Source: Paenibacillus glycanilyticus
GTDB lineage: Bacteria > Bacillota > Bacilli > Paenibacillales > Paenibacillaceae
Reading direction: 5' to 3'
NCBI RefSeq assembly: GCF_023715145.1
Contig: NZ_JAMBNP010000003.1
Coordinates: forward strand, 310,001 to 374,000
DNA length: 64,000 nucleotides
In this document: positions 41,807 through 50,090 of the stretch, one piece after another
How positions within the stretch are numbered: the stretch's first letter is position 1
Layout: each line of letters starts with the position of its first letter
Made by a program: the position numbers and the translations under genes
Notes under the pieces: model-generated
Told to the model about the DNA's origin: nothing
The model's input: only the letters and a program-made list of their open reading frames with translations
Databases searched by the model: none

Positions 41807-44650
41807 GTGGCTTTATTGTCCATGATTGTGCGTAAAATGACGCAAAACAAATGGCTGGAGCTCAGCTTGCTGATCGGGCTTGTTATTACAGTCGGCTTAG
41901 TCTCGAGCATTCCGACGTATACGGAGGCCATTCTGTCCCGCATGCTGGTGAAGGAGCTGGAGGCCTCGCAGCTGAGCTCTTACCCGGGCACCATGAATAT
42001 GCGGTTTACCTATATCGGGGTGAACAACGCAGAGCAGCGCATCAAGCAGATGCACAATAACGAGAAATTTATGCAGGAAAAAGTGCTCCCGCTTATTCCC
42101 GTTAATCTGATTGAGCGGACTTCCGATCTGATCACATCCGCTTTCGACCTTAGTGCCGAGCTGCCGCCTCCTCCGGGGGAAAAGAACAAGGTATACCGCA
42201 CGAGCTTGGCCAGCGTTAAGGGTCTCGAGCAGCATATTAAGCTGGTCGACGGACGGATGCCGGCGGATAAGCCGGTGGACGGGGTGTATGAAGTTCTCGT
42301 GACGGAGAAAGGCTTAAATACGCTGCATACCGTACTGGGCTCGGTGTTTGTCTTCGAGGACGTGAACAAAACCAAGGTCAAGGTGAAGCCGGTTGGCATC
42401 ATGACAAAGAAAGAGGATGACGATCTCTTCTTCCTGTCGCCGGATTTGGGGGGATTCACGAACTCGCTAGTCATGAACAGCGATGTGCTGGATAAGGAAT
42501 TTATTCAGACGCACCGGCTGCTCGTGAATGCGAATTCCTGGCATATCGTACCGAAGTACGAGGATCTGGAGCTTCGCAATATTGACCGTTATTTGCAGGC
42601 GGCAGAGCTGATGAGGGCACAGGTGAAGTCTAACTATCACTACACGCTCGAAGCGCAGTACGTCGATGTCATCGATCGTTACTTCAAGAGCTCCGAAAAC
42701 CTGCGGATTCTGATGTGGTCGCTGAACGTACCGGTCTTGGCCATGCTTGGCCTGTATGTCTTTATGGTGTCGAACCTGATTACGAACCGGCAGAAGAACG
42801 AGATCGCCGTTCTGCGCAGCCGCGGCGCTGCCCGCTGGCAGATTATGCTGTCCTATTTGGCGGAATATACGCTGCTTGGCGCTATAGCCGTTGCCGCGGG
42901 ACCGCCGCTTGGACTGTTCCTGACCAAGGTGCTGGGCTCCTCGAACGGCTTCATGTCCTTCGTCCAGCGTTCCGGCATCCGCGTCCATCTGAACAGTGAA
43001 GTGTATATGTATGCCGCGGCGGCGGCGGTCACTGCCCTGATTGTTATGCTTGTACCGGTTATCTTCGCGACCAAAACGACGATTGTCGGCCACAAGCAGC
43101 AGATGGCGCGCATGCAGCAGACGCCGTTCTGGCATAAGCTGTTCCTTGATGTGATTGCCCTTGCCGTTTCCTTGTACGGTCTTAAGGTGTTCCATGAGCG
43201 GATGAAGACGCTGCAAACCTTGGGGCTGGATAATGAGGCGCTCCATATCGATCCGCTGCAATTTGCCGTGCCGGCGTTATTTATTCTTGGCGGAGGCATG
43301 CTGCTTCTTAGGGTATATCCTTATTTCCTGAGACTGATCTACTGGATCGGGCGCAGGTGGTGGCCGCCCTCCATGTATGCGACCCTCATTCAGGTGGGCC
43401 GTTCGAGCGCAGGCTACCAGTTCCTGATGGTGTTCCTGATGATGACGATCGCAACCGGGATGTTTAGCGCGAGCGCCGCCCGCACCATCAATCATAACTC
43501 GGAGGACCGGATCCGGTATTCAAGCGGCGCGGACGTCGTGCTGCAGGCGAATTGGCCAAATGACAAGCCGCCGGAGACGCCGGGTGGAGGGCCGCAGCAG
43601 GAAGCGGCCGTAACGCTCACCAAACCGGTTATCCATTATACGGAGCCGCCATTTGAGCCTTATACGAAGCTGGCGGGCGTCGACGCCACGGCAAAAGTAT
43701 TGATACATGACAATGCGTCCTACAGTACCGAAAAAGGCTCCGGCTCAGCCAAGCTGATCGGCATTGATACGGATGAATTCGGTCAGACGGCCTGGTTCCG
43801 TGACGGCCTGCTCGATTATCCGTTTTATGAGTATTTGAACCTGATGGCTGCGGCGCCTAATGCGGTGCTGATCTCCAAGACATTGGCCGATGAAGAGGAG
43901 CTGAAGACCGGAGATACGGTCTGGGTAGGCTGGGAAGGCATAGATATGCAGCCGTTTGTCATCTATGCGGTGGTCGATTATTTCCCGACCTTTAATCCGA
44001 ATCCGCGCGACGCGGAGACCCCTGCGCCGAAATTGATTGTTGGCAGCCGCCAGCAGATTCAGACCTATTTGTCGCTTGAGCCTTATCAGGTATGGCTGAA
44101 GATGAAGCCGGACGCAAGCATAAATGACCTTTACCGGGATATTGAGGACAAGAATTTGGCTATCGTCGATATTGCCGACATGAGAAGCAAGCTGAATACA
44201 GCCAAATCCGATCCATTCCTGATGGCGGTGAACGGTACGTTAACGCTTGGCTTTATCATCTCGCTTGTTATCAGCTTTGCGGGCTTCCTGCTCTATTGGA
44301 CCTTAATTCTGCGCGGACGGATGCTGCAAAACGGCATTATGCGGGCGATGGGCTTGTCGCTGCGCCAATTGATCGGCATGCTGACCGTCGAGCAGCTGCT
44401 GACGTCCGGAGCGGCGATTGTCATTGGTCTGGCGACGGGATTAACGACAAGCCGGCTGTTTGTCCCTCTGTTCCAGAATGCCTTTGATGCGCAGAAGCTG
44501 GTGCCGCCGTTCCGGGTGATGGTAGATCCGATCGACTCTATCCGAATCTATATCTTCGTTGGGTCAACGATATTAATCGGGCTTGTTATTCTGGGCTACA
44601 TGCTCTCGCGCCTCAAAATTCATCAGGCTATTAAGCTGGGGGAGGATTAA
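41807..44650 (+). CDS. Large FtsX-domain ABC permease
   Basis: A 947-residue membrane subunit. One segment near the N-terminus (WLELSLLIGLVITVGLVSSI) is followed by a large extracellular region, a first FtsX four-segment block (about residues 290-430, VPVLAMLGLYVFMVSNLI onward), a second extracellular region (about 560-800) and a closing FtsX block (about 810-940, LGFIISLVISFAGFLLYW). This double-FtsX layout is that of LolE/MacB-like or BceB-like exporters. The start GTG at 41807 is fixed by GGAGG seven bases before. The next gene begins three bases after its stop. Confidence 0.92.
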   Translation: MALLSMIVRKMTQNKWLELSLLIGLVITVGLVSSIPTYTEAILSRMLVKELEASQLSSYPGTMNMRFTYIGVNNAEQRIKQMHNNEKFMQEKVLPLIPVNLIERTSDLITSAFDLSAELPPPPGEKNKVYRTSLASVKGLEQHIKLVDGRMPADKPVDGVYEVLVTEKGLNTLHTVLGSVFVFEDVNKTKVKVKPVGIMTKKEDDDLFFLSPDLGGFTNSLVMNSDVLDKEFIQTHRLLVNANSWHIVPKYEDLELRNIDRYLQAAELMRAQVKSNYHYTLEAQYVDVIDRYFKSSENLRILMWSLNVPVLAMLGLYVFMVSNLITNRQKNEIAVLRSRGAARWQIMLSYLAEYTLLGAIAVAAGPPLGLFLTKVLGSSNGFMSFVQRSGIRVHLNSEVYMYAAAAAVTALIVMLVPVIFATKTTIVGHKQQMARMQQTPFWHKLFLDVIALAVSLYGLKVFHERMKTLQTLGLDNEALHIDPLQFAVPALFILGGGMLLLRVYPYFLRLIYWIGRRWWPPSMYATLIQVGRSSAGYQFLMVFLMMTIATGMFSASAARTINHNSEDRIRYSSGADVVLQANWPNDKPPETPGGGPQQEAAVTLTKPVIHYTEPPFEPYTKLAGVDATAKVLIHDNASYSTEKGSGSAKLIGIDTDEFGQTAWFRDGLLDYPFYEYLNLMAAAPNAVLISKTLADEEELKTGDTVWVGWEGIDMQPFVIYAVVDYFPTFNPNPRDAETPAPKLIVGSRQQIQTYLSLEPYQVWLKMKPDASINDLYRDIEDKNLAIVDIADMRSKLNTAKSDPFLMAVNGTLTLGFIISLVISFAGFLLYWTLILRGRMLQNGIMRAMGLSLRQLIGMLTVEQLLTSGAAIVIGLATGLTTSRLFVPLFQNAFDAQKLVPPFRVMVDPIDSIRIYIFVGSTILIGLVILGYMLSRLKIHQAIKLGED

Positions 44651-44653
44651 GCG

Positions 44654-45529
44654 TTGATACACTGCGAAGGTTTGGTCAAAATCTACAAGGCAAACGAGCT
44701 GGAAGTGTTCGCGCTGCAAGGCCTTGACCTCCATGTGGAGGCCGGCGAGCTGATGGCGATTATCGGCAACAGCGGCAGCGGCAAATCCACGCTTCTGAAT
44801 ATGCTGGGCGGTCTCGACCGCCCGACAGCAGGCAGTCTGACGGTGGACGGCAAGGATTTGATGAAGTTCAAGGAACGGGATTTCGTAAAGTACAAAAGGG
44901 AAAGCGTTGGCTTCGTCTGGCAAAATAACGCCAGAAACCTTATTCCCTATCTGACGGCTCAGCAAAATGTCGAGCTGCCGATCCTGCTGAACGGCCGCCG
45001 CAAGCAGCAACGGGCGCGCGAGCTGCTCGAGGCGGTGGGATTGTCCCACCGCGCCCATCATAAGCTGCAGCAGCTGTCCGGCGGGGAGCAGCAGCGGGTG
45101 GCAATCGCCATCGCGCTGGCGAACCATCCCCGGCTGCTGCTGGCCGATGAGCCAACCGGATCGGTGGATACCAAGATGGCAGCGCAAATTCTCGAGCTGT
45201 TCCGCAAATTAAACCAGGAGCTTGGTCTTACGGTTGTTATCGTTACGCATGATCCGGAGCTTGCGCGCAAGGTTGACCGCGTGGTAGCGATCCGCGACGG
45301 CAAAATCTCTTCCGAGATGCTTCGCCGCAAATCGTATATCGAGGAGCTTGCCGAGCTGGAAGAGGACGAGGCGGAGGAATCCCATGTCGAGTATGCGGTA
45401 CTCGACAAAGCCGGCCGCCTCCAAGTGCCACATGGCTATCTGGAAGCGGCCGGCTTCAAGGATCATCGCAAAGCAAGAGTACAGCTGGAGAACGGCAGAA
45501 TTATGCTGTCCCCGCCAGAGGAGGGCTAA
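44654..45529 (+). CDS. Second ABC ATPase of the exporter
   Basis: A MacB/LolD-type ATPase of 291 residues, longer than the first by a C-terminal tail (about residues 235-291: ELEEDEAEESHVEYAVLDKAGRLQVP region) that resembles a regulatory or dimerisation add-on. Walker A is GNSGSGKSTLL, the signature LSGGEQQRVAIAIAL, Walker B LLLADEPTGSVD. It starts with TTG, with AGGA as ribosome site, three bases after the permease stop. Its last 29 bases overlap the tail of the convergent kinase gene. Confidence 0.93.
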   Translation: MIHCEGLVKIYKANELEVFALQGLDLHVEAGELMAIIGNSGSGKSTLLNMLGGLDRPTAGSLTVDGKDLMKFKERDFVKYKRESVGFVWQNNARNLIPYLTAQQNVELPILLNGRRKQQRARELLEAVGLSHRAHHKLQQLSGGEQQRVAIAIALANHPRLLLADEPTGSVDTKMAAQILELFRKLNQELGLTVVIVTHDPELARKVDRVVAIRDGKISSEMLRRKSYIEELAELEEDEAEESHVEYAVLDKAGRLQVPHGYLEAAGFKDHRKARVQLENGRIMLSPPEEG

Positions 45530-47783
45530 GGGGGAGACGGATTTCGACGCTGGTTCCAACGCCCGTCTTGCTGCTGTACAGGATATTTCCTTTATGATGC
45601 TGGATAATTTGTTGACTGATCATAAGGCCGAGGCCGTTGCCCTCGGCCTTTCGCGTGAAGAAAGGCTCGCCAAGCCTAGCCAAATCCTCTTCGGGGATGC
45701 CGATTCCCTGATCCTTGATCCGAATCAGAATGTCCTGCTCCGACTCGCGAACAAGCTCCAGCGTCAGCTCCCCGCCATCCGGCATGGCCTCCATGCCGTT
45801 CTTCATCACATTAACAAGCACTTGCTTCAGCTGGTTGGACTCGCATCGAAGCGGCGGAATGCCAGGCTCGAGGCGGGTGATGATTTGGACATTGTGGATG
45901 TTGGCCTCGGAATCCAGCAGGACAACGATATCATTCATAATGCCATACAGATCGGCCTCCTGGTACCGATCAGCCTGCGGCTTCGCGAACACCAGAAACT
46001 CGCTGACAATCAGGTTAATCCGGTCCAGCTCGGAGAGCATAATGTTCAGGTACGATCGGTCGAGCTTGCCATCCTTCTGAAGCAGCTGAACGAAGCCGCG
46101 CAGAGTAGTGAGCGGATTGCGGACTTCATGGGCTACGCCCGCCGCAAGCTGTCCAACCACGGAGAGCTTCTCCGAGCGCCGCAGAATCTCCTCGGTCCGC
46201 TTGCGCTCCGCGATATCCCGGGTAATGGATGCATAAGCGACGATGCGGCCTTGATCATCCTTGATTCCCGACAAGGTAATGCTGACCTCGATCGGCATGC
46301 CGTCCTTGCCGTACAGAATGGTTTCGTAATCCGTCACCTGTCCTCCGTTCAAGACGATTATACCCTTCTCATGAAGCTCGGTTAGAATCTCCGGCGTAAA
46401 CATCGGCAGCTTCTGACCCACGGCTTCCGCCAGCGTCCAGCCGAACATCGCTTCAAATGCTTTGTTTGTTTGAATGGTCCTGCCTTCAAGGTCAACCACA
46501 TGGATGGAATCGGAGGTATTATTGACGAAGGACTCCAAATATTGCTGCGTATGCAGGAGCTCCTTGGCTGCCGCGGTAAGCTGCGCCTGGTAGCTGTGCA
46601 AATTCGTGCTCATGGCGTTCACCTGCGAGGCCAGCGCCCCGAACTCGTTGTTGCTGTCGAGCACGATCTGCTCGCCAAAGTTGCCGCGCGAGATGTGGTG
46701 AACCCGATGCATAATCATCTCAAGCGTTCGGATCATAATTCCGGCAATGAAGGAGCTGGATGCAACGGCGGCCGCCATTAAGCCCAAGGAGATCAGAACC
46801 TGTATCAGAAGCTGGCGGTACAGAGGTTCTTTTATCGCGGCATAATCGAAATTGACCACGATAACGGACTTGCTTGTTCCGGACATCGGGATAAAGCTCT
46901 TCATGACTTTTTCGCCTTCAATCATGGCTTTGGTTGTCACAATGCCGCCGGTCTGATCGGCTTTCATCAGGTTGTTGTAATCATGCACGTCTATGTAGTT
47001 GTACTGTCCGAATATCATGCTTTGATTATCCAGCTTGTACGGAGTTACGGTTTCATTGAGAGCCAGGACCTGAGGATCTTTATAAAAGGCGGGGTTAAAA
47101 CCCGATACCTCAAGAATGGACGGATTATCCTCAATCAGCTGCTGTGCAATGGCATCGCTGCTCTTCAGGTTCTCCAGATTAAAGAAAGCGCCGGCATGAA
47201 CAATCGGATTAATCAGGTAATTGTATTTGTCATTATAATAAAAGCCGAGTTTGTTGACGTCGTTGAGGTCTGAAGGGATGATCGTAATCGGAGGCGACCA
47301 GAAGTGATTCAGCTTCTGTCCCTGGGGAATGATGACCTGGCGCAGCTCAAACAGCTGACTAAAGGCGGTATACCAATAGCCTAAAGCTTTGGAGCTTGCT
47401 CCGATGGCCTTCGGATTCGATGATTTCTGAGCGGTAATATCGTCTCCGTCCTTCGCCCACAACGTAATGTAATCAACGCCAAGATCCCGGCTCAGCCTGT
47501 CCAGCTGCTCATTGCTGACATTGGCAATATCGGGGTCAAGCTTTGTTTGCGCGGAAATGGCGGCAAGCCGGAGCTTCTCGCCAACGGAGTCCTCGATAAG
47601 CTGTTTGGATTTCTGTGCGGCGTCCAGCGTCTCGCCGATCTGCTTGGCCACGCCGATCATTTGACGCTCTGCGTCCTTTTTCAGTTGGGAAGAAGTCGAG
47701 AAGTAGTAAATCGAAAGATTCAGACTTAGTATGACAATAACAGTCAAAGATATAAACCAGGCCAGCTTGGTCTTGATCGACAA
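45501..47783 (-). CDS. PAS-domain sensor histidine kinase (sporulation-kinase type)
   Basis: Orphan kinase of 760 residues. The N-terminal membrane segment (LAWFISLTVIVILSLNLSIYY) and a second one (about residues 325-350) enclose a large extracellular region. HAMP-like sequence, a PAS domain (SFVNNTSDSIHVVDLEGRT, with ITRDIAERKRTEE at its end) and the kinase core follow. The phospho-acceptor His is in VAHEVRNPLTTLRGFVQLL, and the ATPase boxes are VLVNVMKNGMEAM, DQGIGIPEEDL and GNGLGLMI. No response regulator adjoins it, as with KinA-E. AGGAGG eight bases ahead selects the TTG at 47783 over upstream codons. Its 3' end overlaps the ABC ATPase gene tail to tail. Confidence 0.92.
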   Translation of the reverse strand: MSIKTKLAWFISLTVIVILSLNLSIYYFSTSSQLKKDAERQMIGVAKQIGETLDAAQKSKQLIEDSVGEKLRLAAISAQTKLDPDIANVSNEQLDRLSRDLGVDYITLWAKDGDDITAQKSSNPKAIGASSKALGYWYTAFSQLFELRQVIIPQGQKLNHFWSPPITIIPSDLNDVNKLGFYYNDKYNYLINPIVHAGAFFNLENLKSSDAIAQQLIEDNPSILEVSGFNPAFYKDPQVLALNETVTPYKLDNQSMIFGQYNYIDVHDYNNLMKADQTGGIVTTKAMIEGEKVMKSFIPMSGTSKSVIVVNFDYAAIKEPLYRQLLIQVLISLGLMAAAVASSSFIAGIMIRTLEMIMHRVHHISRGNFGEQIVLDSNNEFGALASQVNAMSTNLHSYQAQLTAAAKELLHTQQYLESFVNNTSDSIHVVDLEGRTIQTNKAFEAMFGWTLAEAVGQKLPMFTPEILTELHEKGIIVLNGGQVTDYETILYGKDGMPIEVSITLSGIKDDQGRIVAYASITRDIAERKRTEEILRRSEKLSVVGQLAAGVAHEVRNPLTTLRGFVQLLQKDGKLDRSYLNIMLSELDRINLIVSEFLVFAKPQADRYQEADLYGIMNDIVVLLDSEANIHNVQIITRLEPGIPPLRCESNQLKQVLVNVMKNGMEAMPDGGELTLELVRESEQDILIRIKDQGIGIPEEDLARLGEPFFTRKAEGNGLGLMISQQIIQHHKGNILYSSKTGVGTSVEIRLPLSPPLAGTA

Positions 47784-47945
47784 ACGGTATTCCTCCTGAA
47801 GGTTTTGCACAGCAATAGGATTATTTTACATATGAAATCTAGTATATCGCAGTTGGGAAGGCGCGAACATAGCAGATTATGTCGAAAGTCCTTATTCTCA
47901 ATAATTGGAAGAGGAGCGGTAGGTTTAATAGGGGAAGTGGAGAAT

Positions 47946-47983
47946 GAAAAAGGAGCAGCCTTCGTCCTAAAGGCAGCTCCTTA
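47946..47983 (-). terminator. Terminator of the membrane protein gene
   Basis: AAGGAGC and GCTCCTT form the outer stem, with CCTT/AAGG inside. On the minus strand it ends in TTTTT just behind the stop at 47989. Confidence 0.78.
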
Positions 47984-47988
47984 CGCGT

Positions 47989-48492
47989 TTATTGTTCCTT
48001 GCGGCGCATCACCAGCGCGGCAGCCCCTACAATGATGAGGGCAATGGCGAGGAACGGACGTACGACCTCCACTTGATTGAGGAATGAACCAAGCGAGAAT
48101 ACCGCGAAGAACAAGAGTCCAAGCACGACTAGAATATTGATCGGAATCAGCAGCCACTTGTTCCGGTTGCCGAACCAGTAGAACTCGAAGAGGCCTGCAG
48201 CGACCGCGATAATAAAGCCGGGCCACATGTAGACCCAATTATCGAACAGCATGGCGATCTGCGACGTCACGCCGGACACCAGCAGGATACCGCCGGGGAT
48301 CAGGACGCCAATGCCTTTGCGGCCGGTCATCGAGAAATATAGCCAGTGGAAAAACAATCCCAGCGGGATGACGAATAAGCTTGGCCAGAAGTAACCGAAT
48401 AGATTGCCCGGGCCAAAGTTCGTTCCTTTATTCAACAGTAAGTATGCACCAAGAAGAATAAAAACAGGGCCAAGAATGGACCTTTTATTCAT
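47989..48492 (-). CDS. Small polytopic membrane protein, LiaF/DUF5668-like N-terminal
   Basis: A 167-residue membrane protein with about five hydrophobic segments (RSILGPVFILLGAYLLLNKG, FWPSLFVIPLGLFFHW, IPGGILLVSGVTSQIAM, MWPGFIIAVAAGLFEFYWF and others). The pattern of an N-terminal GPxFILxGAYLLL and WP turns recalls the DUF5668/LiaF-type membrane module, which in Bacillus dampens stress sensors; whether it does so here is unknown. AAGGAG nine bases before the ATG at 48492 rules out earlier in-frame codons. It is monocistronic. Confidence 0.72.
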   Translation of the reverse strand: MNKRSILGPVFILLGAYLLLNKGTNFGPGNLFGYFWPSLFVIPLGLFFHWLYFSMTGRKGIGVLIPGGILLVSGVTSQIAMLFDNWVYMWPGFIIAVAAGLFEFYWFGNRNKWLLIPINILVVLGLLFFAVFSLGSFLNQVEVVRPFLAIALIIVGAAALVMRRKEQ

Positions 48493-48641
48493 TGCGCTCA
48501 TCTCCTTTAGGTACAGCATATCATGCTGTTTTTTAGAAGTCCTCATTCTTTAGGTCACAACTGGAACCCGACTAAAGTCCAGTCCTGTAAAAAATTCGTC
48601 GTATTAGTCATAATCTCACAGATTACGACATTTTACACCTC

Positions 48642-48669
48642 TTGTAGGATTCTATGAAAGCGCTACAAT
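48642..48669 (+). promoter_or_regulatory. Promoter with inverted repeat before the acidic gene
   Basis: TTGTAG (48642-48647), a 16-base spacer and TACAAT (48664-48669) resemble sigma-A elements. TTGTAG and CTACAA (48642-48647 and 48663-48668) are perfect complements, so a symmetric site covers both elements. Confidence 0.5.
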
Positions 48670-48699
48670 TAAGATATAAATGAGTAGGAGGTGAGCACG

Positions 48700-48930
48700 A
48701 TGAGCCATGAAGAAGAAATCGTTCAAGCAGCGGAGGAATCCGTAGAAGAAGTGGCAGCGGCTGAAGAAGCTGCTGAGGAAATTGCTGAAGAGGTTGTAGC
48801 GGCTGCCGAAGAAGAGGCGGTTGAAGCAGCTGAAGAAGAAGCGGCAGTAGCTGAAGAAGAGGCTGCAGTTTCTGAAGAAGCAGAGGCAGATGCTGAAGAA
48901 GCATCCGATGACGAAGCAGAAGAACAATGA
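48700..48930 (+). CDS. Extremely acidic Glu/Ala-rich small protein
   Basis: A 76-residue protein of almost only Glu and Ala: 31 Glu, 24 Ala and 3 Asp by my count, with no Lys and no Arg (one His near the start). There is no signal peptide or known domain; the EEAxxAA-type spacing should favour a single charged helix. The coding case rests on an AGGAGG eight bases before the ATG at 48700, a promoter-like region ahead and a terminator directly behind. Role unknown; a chaperone-like, histone-binding-like or spore-associated function would be speculation. The composition means that any database match will be poor evidence. Confidence 0.78.
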   Translation: MSHEEEIVQAAEESVEEVAAAEEAAEEIAEEVVAAAEEEAVEAAEEEAAVAEEEAAVSEEAEADAEEASDDEAEEQ

Positions 48931-48959
48931 TTACGGTCATTTTACAAATAAACTAATCA

Positions 48960-48992
48960 ATAATCCCCTTCGGGTCCGAAGGGGATTATTTT
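48960..48992 (+). terminator. Terminator after the acidic gene
   Basis: ATAATCCCCTTCGG pairs with CCGAAGGGGATTAT around a minimal loop and leads into TTTT. Confidence 0.88.
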
Positions 48993-49013
48993 CGTTCTAG
49001 ACCCTTATAGTAT

Positions 49014-49043
49014 TTGCATGTAAGCTTGTCGCTTTGGTATGCT
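49014..49043 (+). promoter_or_regulatory. Promoter of map
   Basis: TTGCAT (49014-49019), an 18-base spacer and TATGCT (49038-49043), 33 bases before the start codon. Confidence 0.5.
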
Positions 49044-49076
49044 CTTTATTAATCACCACATAAGGGAGAAGCACAG

Positions 49077-49823
49077 ATGATTACGATTAAAACTGGAGCG
49101 GAAATTAACCGCATGCATGAAGCCGGCAAAATTTTGGCCGAAATCCATAGACAAATTGCCAAGCTGATCGCCCCGGGCATTACGACCCATGAGATTGACC
49201 AATTTGCCGAGAAGCTGATGAAGCAACACGGCGCAACGCCTGAGCAGAAGGGCTATAAAGGCTATCAATACGCTACCTGCGCATCCATCAACGATGTGAT
49301 CTGCCATGGCTTTCCGAAGAAGGAGAAGCTGAAGGAAGGCGACATTGTAACGATCGATATGGTCGTTAACTTAAACGGCTGGCTGGCGGACTCCGCATGG
49401 TCGTATGCGGTGGGCAATGTCTCCGAGGAAGCGGACCGCCTGCTGCGCGTAACCAAAGAGTCGCTGTACAAAGGCATCGAGCAGGCCATTGCAGGCAACC
49501 GGATTGGCGATGTGTCCCATGCGATCCAGGTTTACGCCGAGGCCGAGGGCTTCTCGGTCGTCCGTGACTTTATCGGTCATGGCATTGGCCAAGAGATGCA
49601 TGAGGATCCGCAGGTTCCGCATTACGGGCCGCCAAACAAAGGTCCGCGCATTAAGGAGGGCATGGTCTTCACGATTGAGCCGATGCTTAATGTGGGTACC
49701 TACCAAATGAAGATTGACCAGGACGGCTGGACGGCGCGTACAAGAGACGGCAAGCTGTCCGCGCAGTATGAGCATACGATTGCCATTACAGCGGACGGTC
49801 CCATCATTCTGACTGAGCAATAA
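49077..49823 (+). CDS. map: Type I methionine aminopeptidase
   Basis: Removes the initiator Met from nascent proteins, 248 residues, the standard size. All metal ligands can be placed: Asp in VTIDMVVNLNG, Asp in WLADSAW, His in GHGIGQEMHEDPQVPHYGPP, Glu in FTIEPMLNVG and Glu in YEHTIAI. The substrate His is in VICHGFP. It resembles the MapA type, but stands alone instead of in the ribosomal protein operon, so it may be a second map copy. AAGGGAGAA precedes the ATG. Confidence 0.95.
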   Translation: MITIKTGAEINRMHEAGKILAEIHRQIAKLIAPGITTHEIDQFAEKLMKQHGATPEQKGYKGYQYATCASINDVICHGFPKKEKLKEGDIVTIDMVVNLNGWLADSAWSYAVGNVSEEADRLLRVTKESLYKGIEQAIAGNRIGDVSHAIQVYAEAEGFSVVRDFIGHGIGQEMHEDPQVPHYGPPNKGPRIKEGMVFTIEPMLNVGTYQMKIDQDGWTARTRDGKLSAQYEHTIAITADGPIILTEQ

Positions 49824-49840
49824 ATCGCAAAGCTGCGAAT

Positions 49841-49900
49841 AAGGGGATATTCGTCCCGGCGGTGCACACCGCCTAAGGCGATGTCTCCTTTTTGTTTTTT
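49841..49900 (+). terminator. Long terminator after map
   Basis: Inner stem GGCGGT/ACCGCC with loop GCAC, and an outer stem from AAGGGGATAT pairing with GTCTCCTT, partly by G-U pairs. It ends in TTTTTGTTTTTT. Confidence 0.85.
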
Positions 49901-49974
49901 TAACATCTGTTCACCCCTCCTCCTGAACGAAAGAAAACCTTACATAATTAGTAATAAAATTACAAAATAATTGC

Positions 49975-50003
49975 GTGACAATTCAGATTTATTATCCTAA
50001 AAT
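49975..50003 (+). promoter_or_regulatory. Promoter of the nucleotidase gene
   Basis: GTGACA (49975-49980), a 17-base spacer and TAAAAT (49998-50003) form a good sigma-A promoter with a leader of about 85 bases before the start codon; no riboswitch fold was recognised in that leader. Confidence 0.6.
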
Positions 50004-50090
50004 GAGGAAAATGATGCCGCCTGCATCCAATCATTCCAACATTATGTCAGGTGAACATCAACAAATAGGGCTAAACAGGGAGGATTTCGT

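Noticed and set aside
49900..50090. Riboswitch in the leader of the nucleotidase gene
   Set aside because: No conserved riboswitch core (purine, SAM, cobalamin, c-di-GMP) could be recognised; only a promoter is supported.
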